Below are positions 23,401 to 35,400 of a stretch of 64,000 nt of DNA, piece by piece. The DNA is from Leuctra nigra (taxonomy: Eukaryota > Arthropoda > Insecta > Plecoptera > Leuctridae): positions 27,871,997 through 27,935,996 of the forward strand of contig OW203765.1 of NCBI GenBank assembly GCA_934045905.1, given 5' to 3'. A program made the position numbers and the translations under genes. Under the pieces are notes generated by a model that saw only the letters and a program-made list of their open reading frames with translations, made no database searches and had not been told where the DNA came from. Position 1 is the first letter of the stretch. Each line of letters begins with the position of its first letter.

Positions 23401-26400
23401 AAAAAAGAAAAATAATTATAAATTATACCCAAAAATTCAAATTCAATACAATAATAAAAGTATCTTATATTTGATTATTTTTGGGTGTGCAGAGGGAAAG
23501 GAAGGTCAAAGCAGAGGGTGGGCAGTAGACAATTTTGGGAGGGCGCGCGCCCACCTGCACCCACCCCTGGCGCCTTTTCGGGTTACACCCACGAAAACAT
23601 AATTGTTCGCCTATGTGACAAACAAAATGTTAATATATTCCGAAAAAGATGTGTACGGTTGCATTCAGATGTTGTTTACACTTCCAGTAAACAACTTATG
23701 AATGACTATAAACATGTGTTAACACAATTATCGTATTAATATTATCATATTTTACTATAGTGTGTGTTAAATAACAGGCAATTTTTTTATCTCACAAAAA
23801 AATTAAATAAATGGAACTATTAAAAAGATTCAATCTTCAAGGCATGTAATCACTAATTTTCACATTTTCACAAGGATAAGCTGTGAGCGGGGTGGGGGGG
23901 ATATCCTATGTGTGTGTAGGGGTGGGGGGGGGGCAGTGGAGGGGGACACTTTCTTCCTACATCTCGACAAGGTCAAATATAATACACTTACCGACACTTA
24001 CCCATGGTATAAGTATCTCTACGCTCAGCCAGGTAGGTCCAACTGGCGGACGCGTTTGCGTCAAGCTCGCGCATGACGTCAGCTGGCCCACAGCGCAGCC
24101 GTCTAGCGAGCCGAGACATGCAATAAAGCTATGGGTGGACCAGCAATAACCTCGCGCGTATTAAGATTTCTCACGTTTATAGTTTTTAATGGACTTGTAA
24201 AATATGGGTGATATGAATATTGGTTGATAATGAATAATGTATGCATACAAATTCTTTTTGTGCAATTGATTGTAGCTTGTAATTAGCTTGATTAAAATAT
24301 GCGGAATATGAATCTTACTACTATTACCACAGTAATAACAAATTCGAAGAAGATTAAGATGATGAAATTTTATCCGGCCCGGCTACCCGGTTAAGAAATA
24401 TAATAGCCCTTAAATTAATTGGTTTGATAATGTATTGTCTACCACCTGACCCAAATATATTGGAAACCGCTTTTGCTTGAATAAAATAACAATATATTAA
24501 TTAGTTCCATTAAAATAGTAAATATAAAACAACAAGCGATAAGCATGTATTGTTGCACAAATTCAGCTACAAATTTAGCTTCTTAGCTCACTCAATTCGC
24601 AATGCTGGGTCACTTTTGACAGCAAATATTGAAAAAATCGCATTGAAATCACAATCGTCGCGGTATTTTAATATTGAATGGTTCAAATGAGAGATACATT
24701 TACTAGCGAAAAGATGAATGCACATTTCTTCTGTAAATTGCTCAGCAACAACAAAACCATGATTGTACACTATAAAAACTGAAATTCTAAATGCCTTGTA
24801 TCCAAGAATGATTTGTTCGAACTGAAAAAACTAATATAATATGCTGTAGGTACTTCAATAAACATTGTGCCCGATCTGCCGAGAGGAATAAACCTAAATT
24901 ATTTTCTCATTAATAACTATGTGTGGTTTATCGTTCGTATCACTATAGAGTAATTCACATTATATTATGAGAATCATAAGAAAGGTATGGACATTCTAGA
25001 TAATTATTGTGTCATGTTTATGTTTCTTATCATTTTACAGATATTTTAAGTAACCGTTTTCTTAACTTCTTTTGAATTGCTTTACCCTCTTTTCTTGAAG
25101 TAATTTGTTATTTATCATCTTAAATAATTCTAATGTACACTCGACAATTCATAAAACGGTATTTGAAATAAATGGATTGCCTGAAAAAAATGTGATGGCA
25201 TCATCTGATGAAGTCTATACTTACTCGTCATCTACCTCTAGTAGGTGAGCTCTGATTTCATTGATAATAACAAGGATTGATTGTCAATGAACTTAACCAG
25301 CAGCCAATCTGTTTCGTTCAAATACCGTTTTATGAATTGTCGGGTGTACATTCTTGTGCGAACAAAAATTTCCGGTTCCTGTTCTCAAATTAAAAATCAA
25401 ACAAGGTTATTACATTTTAGCATTATATTACCTAGAATCTCACATTTGATAGAATTACTAGTGCATTTGGATTTTGTCCTATGAATGAGAATGTAGTTCT
25501 TTCATTATAAGTCGATATTTATTTAATTTTACTTATTGTTATGAAAATACGGTCAATTGACTAATATTTACATTTTGCAATCTGAAAAGCACTGGTGTGT
25601 ATAGTGTCTGCTGCACAGGATGTCACGCAGACTAAATCTTAGAAGTGACAGTCTACTCATAGAATAAAGATTTGAATATTATTTCTTCTTTGGTCTAGTG
25701 GTAGCTATTTTCATTCCTTTTGCCTGACTATCATATTATTAATATTGTCAGCAATGCAGAGCTCTTATCGCAGTACAGTCAGATGTAAAAATAGAAACTC
25801 TTTTTAAGTTTTTATTAATAAAGGATTATCAAGACTATGCAAATGAATTGCAAACGCGCGGTATGTGATTGAACGGAATTGATTATTCTCACTTCAAACT
25901 TACTCTCCACGTTTACTATTACTCTCCATTACTCTCCATGTTATTCTCCATGCTAGGAGAAAACTCCAATAGTTCATGTTGTAAGCTCCAGTGAAAATAA
26001 CTGGCTTGAAAATGTTCAGCACAAATTCGCGCGTTCTTGGTAACAACTTGATCGGTTCTCTTACAAACTAGAAGCCATTTCGTAACAAATCAGGGTAGGT
26101 ATACCTAGTTTGGGAATTTGAACAGTGAAATATTGGTTCTATGACTTTTGTTGCATCCGAACACGGCACAAATTACCACAGTTATTTATTATTAAAATCA
26201 AAGCAAGAGTTGACAGGCGCTAAACAAGACGTCTCTCTGGTCCACGCGTACTGGTGTGGGCCAGCCTACGTCACAGCGGCAGTAAGCTCCTCCCACACAT
26301 GCGCATGGGCTCACCTGGTCTAGCTAGTATATTATTGCATCATGACACTTACCTATGTAATCACTGCCACTAGCACTATAAACCGGAATATTATTACGTG

Positions 26401-29400
26401 TACTGTACGGTGTATTTTCCGTGTGTATTTTTCCATTGATTACTGTAGATCTGTTAGTAACTCTATAATTAGCTCTAACGGACTTCCTTAACTCTGTTTA
26501 GAAGACTTATGTCAGAAATAATCTTCTTGTAACATTATCACTCGTGAAAGAAAATCAATTTATTGACGGCTGTCCATAACATGGTTGACTCTCAAACTCC
26601 AGGCGTCACACGCGTCGTATGGGACGTCCACATTTGGATGGGGGGGGGGGGTCATAGTGGGTTGAACAGGAGTGCATTTTCGTACACCCGCGGCACCAAT
26701 TCTGCTGATTTCTTCGACAATGATCACAGTAAAAGGGTAATATTACTTGATCAGGGACTGGAACCGGAACCGGAACCGGTACCGGAACCGAAAAGAACCG
26801 TTATTTATATAGGAACCGGAACCCTTATAATTTCAAATATTATTTGGGTTCCATAACGGTTCCATAAGGGTTTTTAAAATAATAATTTTCATAGAATTTT
26901 TATTTTATTTCGTTTCAAATCTGAAATAGTTTACTGTCAATTAGAGTTTTTCAAAATAATGATCACCGAGTCAAATTAATGTTCGACATTTCTGAGCATG
27001 TAAGTTCCCAAAAGTCAATTTAAAAAAAATATATATATATTATTTTCTGAAATTGATGGAACCGATTAGAACCCTTATGGAACCGAAATGGAACCGGAAC
27101 CGGAATCGGAACCGTTATTCATTTGGGTTCCAGTCCCTGCTGTTGATGATTGATTATTGTAAGCAATTCTGAAATATCGTGGATGAAAACACCACATCTC
27201 CCTACTTCTTCCGCGGTAATACGTAATGATTTCTTTTCTCGCATAATAATCAACATAATCAGCATATCAGCATAATAGGATCAACATTATCTTCCAAACA
27301 ATACGATAATCCAGGATAAGACACACAACGTAAACAAACAAAATTTCTTCGAATTCAGGGTTATGTTTTGAATTTAAACATAATTCAATCATAATTTAGA
27401 TAATGGCGTCCTTGACGCAACCTACTTAATTTTTCACAGAAAAAAGTAAATGTTTTTTTGATAGTAAACTGTAAATAAATCATTTCAATTGTTGGTTTAT
27501 TTAGCTCACAACTAAAAATAACTAATCTTCCCCTTTATCTTCATGAACTAAGTAACAAAATTACAGAGTTGGCTCAGGCGATAACTCACTGGACTCCCAC
27601 TCTGGATGCCCAAGTTCGATCCCAGGCGACCTTCATAGTACCTAGGTTTTCAAGTGGTTTTCCTCAGTCAAGACTTGAATGCTTAGTTGTTCAGTAATTA
27701 CTAAAGAAGGTTTTTATCACTCAGTTTTGACTACGCAGGCAAATCAGAGTATAAAACTTTGCAGTTCTGCCATGGTGGGCGTTATAAAAAATTCGGGGGG
27801 CAGAACAGGGGCAAAGCAAAAAGCTTAGGGAGAAAAAATCGTAATATCGTAAACACATAGGCGAACGCTTTTTGAGTGTTGGGGCACAGGGGGCTGCTAA
27901 GTACCCCCCCCCCCCCCCCCCCCCCCCGTAGCTACCCAACATAGTTCTGACAAGTTCCCACAGTACAGTTTTTCAGTTCGGTTTTCTCACTCAGTTTACA
28001 GAAATATACTGAATGCGGTATTTTTTTTGCCATTTGAAAGTTACAGGGAAAGAAGATACAAATTCTATCTTTGAAAATGAGTTCGAGGTTTTATCTTGGT
28101 AGTGAAGGAAGCCGCGGCTGAGCTGGTTGTTGAGTAATAAAACGAGAAGATATTAGGGAGTTACTTACCAGGAACATTTTAAAATGCACCCTTTTTTAGG
28201 ATAACACTCTGGACCCTTACCTAATATCGCGAAATGTTGGTGCTACAATAGTGCTGAGTTCAAGGTCGGTGCTACTACGGGTTATTAGGTAGCACCGTGC
28301 TAACTAAAACCGTCCTACCATTTCGCGATATTTGGTATGGTCAAGGAAGGGTCCTGGTTCTGCTATTCGAATTAAAAACCATATAAAATGGTACCCGAGA
28401 TTGATGCATCGTCAATATAGCTCGGGATAGCAGGAAGAAAGATGACACATTCACCGGTTGCTCAGTAGGGGTCACTCATGATAAGCTAGTGTTTGTTTTG
28501 TTTTGGTGTTGTCTACAAAAAAAAGAAAAAGCCTACAAAAAGCTAACCGAATGCATCAGCGAAATATCGCGGCCCATTTTATAATGGTTTCTAATTAGAA
28601 TACCGGTGTTTTATCATAGATTAGTGTACATTTTAGTTGTTGTGTGTAAGCTTTGCTGTTCGATTATTCGACATCGTGTTCTCAAACATCTCAACGCGCG
28701 AAACAATACACGACTCGGCGAGTACAGCACTCAGAAACAAACCTGCAACAAGTCGAGATTGCTACTTCATTGATTTACGTCACAGGAGGAAGAAGGGGAG
28801 GAACGTCAACAATGGTCGAACCCCATCGAGTTCCTCCTCTCCTGCATCGCCATGTCCGTGGGCCTCGGCAATGTCTGGAGGTTCCCGTTCATCGCGTACG
28901 CCAATGGAGGTGGCGCCTTCGTCATCCCGTACATCATCGTTCTCTTCATTGTCGGGAAACCGATGTACTTCATGGAGATGGGGCTGGGACAGTTCACGGG
29001 TTATGGCCCTGTCAAGGCGTGGAGCATGTCGCCGGCTATGAGAGGTACAGAGGTTGCTGGAAAACCTTTCAACCTCACACAAAATATAATATTTTCCAAC
29101 AATAACTGATTCCTCTTTACCCGCCGCCTACATGCCTACATGGCGCTTTGGACTTAAACTAGGGGACTCCGGGTTCGATTCCCAAGGCTTTCGTTCCTCA
29201 CTGACTGAGGGTTGTTCGTCGAAAGGCAATTGTTCTAGAAAGATTACCTCCTAAAATGCCACGACCATTTCCTTACCAAATATCACCTTTTACCATTCTT
29301 CTTTATGATCGCCGTATCATCATTATCACTATTACTCGTTCTCCTCCATTAGATTCAAAACAGTGACTTGAATCAAAAACCATACATAAAAATGAGCACC

Positions 29401-32400
29401 GAAAGTGGATAAATCTCCCTTTCTCCCTCACACCAAAGTGCACAGTCCTGACAGTCATGGGCGTCCACAGGGGAAGGGGGCCAGAGGGGATGGGCGCTTT
29501 CCCCCCTGGATGTCGGAAAATCATAATTTTTTAGAAATGTTTTTCGTATAGTTTCAAAAAAACTTTAAAAAAATGAAGTATCAAAAAACAAAAATGCCCA
29601 GCGGGGCAAGGTGGGGGTATGCCCTCCACCACCCCAAAGTGTCCAATTTTAAAAGATATTAAATATTTCTACAAAATAACGTCAAAACGTCCCAAAATTG
29701 ATTTCAAAGTGTCAAAAAACCAAAAAACACCCTGCGGGGCGGGGTGGTAGGCGCCACCCCGCAACCCCTTTCACCCTTGGAAGATTGGTTTCCTGGCCTC
29801 CCCCCCCCCCGGATGAAATCCTGCGGGCGCCCATGCTGACAGGTCCTGAATGGTGTAAAACATCTTTCATTTACAATAGCGAACCATTTTTATTCCTTCC
29901 TCATTCCTTCGTATTGCACAAGCTCCCAATTCTCCAGCAGTTCATGATGTGAATACGATGTTCTGCAGGTTTGGGTTGGGCGATGAACTGCTGTCAGATA
30001 TCCTCCACCTCCTTCTACACTTCCATAATGGCGCTGACGGTCTTCTACTTCTTCGCCTCCTTCAACGCGGACCTGCCGTGGTCGGTGTGCGACGCGAGCT
30101 GGGGCAATGACACCTGTTACCCCTCCAAGCCGGGGTCGGAGGTCATCAACGCAACGGGAAGAAGAACTTCTGCGCATCTCTACTTTGTGTGAGTTGTTGT
30201 GGGGTTGTTGATCCGTATTGGCGGAGAATTGACCAGAAGCAAGAGAATCATCCATTTGTGTTAAGTTCATATCAAAATCTGTTAAAAATCTGGCAATTAA
30301 AATCTGCATATTTGAATTGTCTTATTAAGTTAGTATTGGAAATGTGCAGGTGGGTGATAAGTAATTGAATTTTAACCGATTTTAAAATAATTGCGATTGG
30401 AAGAGGATCACGTTAACAATGCTCGACAAAAATCCAAATCTTGGAATTCTAGTTTACAATCTGTTTTATTTTTCCAACTTAAATTGGAAATTTGAGATGA
30501 ATATACACTTATATTGCAGTAAATCTTCGAAACAGAGAGCACATCTTCGTAATATTGCATCATACCAAGTATAAAGATCAAATTTTAACATAATAATTGA
30601 ACGCTAATTGCTTTTAGGACGATGGTTATGAAAAAAACATAAAGCTTATAACCAAATCATGAAAGTGACACATGATTGTGTGTCCTACTTGACAGGAGAG
30701 TAACTATAGAGATTGATGGGCCCTGGCAAAATATTCTTCTCCTGACCCCCCCCCCCCCCCCACACACACACACACACACACACACTTATAGACAACACAC
30801 AGGAGGCGATACTACGTTGCCAGTATTCGGAAAAATTAATTCTGAATAGTTAATAAAATTCTGCTTAATTTGATTGGTGCCCGTGGTGCCCCCCTAGTCC
30901 CTGGGCCCCTGGCATTTGCCTGCCCAACCACTACGCCACTGCAACTTGAATGGTAAAGTGCAATGGCTACTTTACAGGAGAGAAGTGTTGAAGGAGGCTG
31001 ACAACATCGACGACGGTATCGGCGCTCCAGAGTGGCGGCTGAGCGTCGCCCTGCTGTTCTCCTGGATCATCATCTTCCTCGTCATCGTCAAGGGAGTTCA
31101 GAGCACGGGAAAGGCAGCCTACTTCCTCGCCCTCTTCCCCTACGTCGTCCTCATCGTATTGCTGGTCAGAGGCGTCACGCTGCCTGGATCAGGAGCAGGA
31201 ATACTCTACTTCATCACGCCCCAGTGGGATAAACTCATCGACCCTAAAGTAAGAGAACTTTCTGTTGATAGCGATGAGCTACAGCTTTATTTGAATTGTA
31301 ATCTATACACATGTATATCCGGATAATCCAAAATGCTCTTTTTATATTTATCAATATATCGCTCGTCAATGGTCGTCAATGTAAGGATTTTAAAAAGTAT
31401 ACTAATAATTTCTTTTTGTCTCTTCTCTTCATTAATTTATCTGGATTTTCCAGACACAACAGAGGATTTTAAGAATAGGAGTCCTACATTTTTTAATTAA
31501 AATAATATTTTGTTCCTAAAGCTGGGTTCCCATACTTCGCATCGAATTCGCTTCCGGTTCGCTTCGCTTTCGCAAAATGGCTACCTTTTAACAAAGGAAA
31601 TCGTCCATGTTTACATTCGCATGTTCACTTGTTTCGGTTTCGTTTCGGTCTCGTCAAAGTTAAAATTGGCTCAACTTTAACGAAACCGAAACACGGGAAC
31701 ATGCGAATGTAAACATGGACGATTTCCCTTGTTAAAAGGTAGCCATTTTGCGAAAGCGAAGCGAACCGGAAGCGAATTCGATGTGAAGTATGGGAACCCA
31801 GCTTAATGGTAATTACGGCGTCTGCTCTTAAGGTTAGTTACTTACAATTCGGTATCTAACATCACTTTATGTTTTCAGGTTTGGTACGCGGCTGTGACGC
31901 AGGCGTTCTTCTCTCTTGGAATCAGCTTCGGCTCCATCATCATGTACTCGTCATTCAACGGCTTCCGGCATAACGTCTACCGGTCAGTGATGAACAATGT
32001 TAGCAAAATGGCGGATCCTTGGCGACAAACTGTAGAAGTTGAAGTAGAAATTATAACTCTAAGTGTTTGACCTATAATAGAAGTCATTGAGCAAATGAGA
32101 TCAATGTCACAATTTAAGAATATTCCATCATGCACGAACTTTACTTACGAATTGAAAACCACCAGATCTTTTAAAGAATTTCAGCACTCAACTTATGTTC
32201 GTCCCCTTGACAACGTTGCCTTGTTTCTTCTTCAGAGATGCATTGATCGTGACTTCCATTGACACGTTGACGAGTCTGCTCGCTGGTTGCACGATCTTCG
32301 CTATAATCGGCAACCTCGCACACGAGGTCGGCACAGACGACATCGGCAGCGTCGTTCAAGGAGGCTCTGGTCTGGCGTTCATCACATATCCAGACGCCAT

Positions 32401-35400
32401 TGCAAAGGTGAGGCCCAAAGAATGCGGAAGATTCCATATTTAATATATTATGCCGGATATTCTTATTACTGACATGAACATTAAAGTTATATTTCTTATG
32501 ATATGTGATCGTTATTAGCTCGTTCATAGACCGTAGTTGTGGAAATTATAAGCCTAATTCAAGTCATATCGATCTTTGTAGCTCTATTCTGTTCATGACA
32601 AGGTCCACTAAATCTCGGCTACTACTAGCGCGCTCTACGCTAGGAAAAGATTTAGTGGACAGTCTAGTAGGGGGTGGTGCACCAGTATGGGACACAGTGT
32701 GACAAGGGGGGGGGGGGGGGGAGAGGCAGGGGCGGATTACCCATTAGGCTAGTTAGGCTATAGCCTAGGGGCGCCAGCTTCCAGGGGGCGCCGCGGTGGC
32801 AGACAAATTCCGAATTAAGATAAAAAATATGAAATATGAAATCATTAACAAACTATCAATACAAGTAATATGAAAATGTGGTAACTTGTCTCAAGACAAT
32901 AATTACTGTGTAGTCTTTTGAATAGAATGGGGAGATATGGAGAATCCCCCCCCCCTCATGCAAGAGGTAGTGTTCCTAACTTGACTCTGGAGGTATTACA
33001 GCAATTTGGATAGAAAAAGGCGCCATTTCCTCGTACCTGATTCAATCAAATAGTGCATGAATTCAAAACAAAAAGCCCTGCGGGGCGTCTGTATTCTTCT
33101 AATGCCGTCATTCTCGCGGGTTTGACTTAACCTTTTAGGCAGTTTCTGTGATTACAGCGTCGTTACATGATTTTAAGAGAAAATAGCACCAATTTAAAGT
33201 CCAAGATTCATTATAAAAGTCTTCAAAATCCAAAAGCGGCCCTGCGGGGCAAGTTGGAGTCGATTGAAATGAGTGTTGAATTGTTGCATTTTTGTGTGTG
33301 GCGGGGGAGGGGGGGGGGGGCCTCATGTGAATTAGCCTAGGGGCGCCAAACTGTTAAATCCGCCCCTGGGGAGAAGGTCTGGAGCTAGACGTCACGTTTT
33401 GATTCAGATATTTTCAAGCATTTTGAATTTCAGTTGATATGTCGGGACCTGAAATTTCGCTATAAACTATTAATATGATACATTTTACAGTATAAAATAT
33501 TCTAATTAAGGGGGGGGGGGGGGTGGAGAGATTGATTTGTGACGTCCTTTTAGGGAGGGGGGGGGGGGGGGGGGGGCTCGAAAAGTGTGACACAGCGGGA
33601 CAGGGGGAAGGGGGGGTGTCAAAATATCCCATTTTTAGCGTGACGTCTTTTGTGCACAGCCCCTAGTCACTCATAAATATTGGACAGTCGATTAAAATGT
33701 TGGAAGTGCATACCCAGTGAGAGTTCAAAATAAGGGAAGAAAGGAAGTGACTCTTGTAATCTCTAACTTCTTATTAAGTTTGCAGAGGTGCCCCAGCTGT
33801 TCGCCGTCATCTTCTTCCTCATGTTGTTCACACTCGGCGTCGGGTCGGCCGTGTCGGGTGTCAACGCCATCATCACGACCACGTGTGACCAATTCAAGTC
33901 ACTCGTGCAGTGGAAACTCACTCTGGTCGTCTGCGTCATCGGCTTCCTGCTAGGGCTGCTCTACGTCACACCGGCGAGTACTAATGCTTACCTACAGGGT
34001 CGGTTTTCGTACCTCTTGCTAAAGTTAGCTACCGGATAAAGTTCTTGATAGCGTTAGCTAGAGGATGAAATCAATGTATAGAATTAGGTGCTTGCTTAGC
34101 TAGCTATCAAGAACTTTAGCAACAGGTACAAAAACCGGACTTGAACACATTTTAGTCCCAATGTTTTTGAAGTCACTTCGATCATTGTTATCAGCCTTGG
34201 CTGGACTTGCAAAAATGATTAAAAAAAATTACTATTCTCTGTGGCACAGTTTTGGATAAGTAATGGTAGTGAACTAGTTCATAATGCGATAAGTTTATTC
34301 CATGCGTAACACATTCTCGAATTTCATTTATTGTTTCATGATAAACATCGAAAAGGGAAAACTCTTTAAAAGCGCTTGGCACAATAGATCTTCGATATTA
34401 GTTCGCCTATGGAAATTCACACTGCATGTACACCCAACAAATCATATAACGGCATTTGAAAGAAACGGATTGGCTGCTGGTCAGGTTCCTTGACAATCAA
34501 TCCTTTTTGTTATCAATGAAATCGGAGCTCATGTAGATGACGAGTTAGCAGAGACTTCAACATTTTGATGCCATCACATTTTTATCAGCCGATCCATTTC
34601 TTTCAAATACCGTTTTAACATTTGCTGTGTGTACCTATAATAGATAAATATATTTGAATCATGTCAAATTGTTTACCTCGGGAACCCATTGGAATCGAAC
34701 CTCACGAGCGTTATACTAACCGATTCCGCCTACATACAAGATGAAAGCTGTGTTTAAATGTCTTCGACATCTTCTCTCCTAGGGCGGACAATGGCTGGTG
34801 ACGTTGGTCGACGAGTACGGCGTGACGCTCGTCCTGTTCATAGTGTCAGTCTTCCAGATCGTCACTGTCTCCTGGATCTACGGGATGGAGCGCTTCTGTC
34901 GCGACCTCCAGTTCATGTTGAACAGAACGTTCAGCTTCTACTGGCGGATCTGTTGGGCGGTCATCACCCCCATTGTCCTCATCGTCATCCTCATGTACTG
35001 GATGGCGAACGCGGAGGTTGTTCTGTATAATGACAAACGTCTGCCGGACATCGCTTACAGTGAGTACTTAAGACGGCTGAGAAGTGAGTTTGACCTTGAA
35101 GAGTTTTTTAATCGATTTTTATCAATATCTTTTACCAATGTAATTGTTAACAAAATAAGGCTTTGTACGCGTCTTCAGAACTGTTCAATGAAAATAATTT
35201 CATAGCTTGTAATGGTTTATTAGATTTACTTTGTCCTACAGATGTTTAGTGCCCGAAAATTAGTAAAATTATGGTACTAAACACCTGTTGGACCAAATAA
35301 AACTAATAACTTATTCCAAGCTATGAAATTATTTTCATTGAACAGTTCTGAAGACGCGTACAAAGCCTAATTTAGTTAACAATTACATTGGTAAAAGATA

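Noticed and set aside
23249..23602. 117-codon ORF
   Set aside because: Its first half is the SINE body (also open at 17168-17350), and the rest is unique sequence with no domain.
26563..26856. 97-codon ORF with PEPEPEP repeats
   Set aside because: It is a translation of the (GGAACC)n terminus of a hAT-like MITE.
28780..29082. Antisense and out-of-frame ORFs over SLC6 exons (also 45597-45845, 54321-55448, 60041-60274, 61139-61549, 62925-63311)
   Set aside because: GC-rich exons leave open shadow frames; only the frame with SLC6 motifs and valid splice sites is real.
34683..34740. tRNA gene
   Set aside because: A- and B-box-like blocks only; spacing and missing stem pairing fit a relic, not a functional tRNA.
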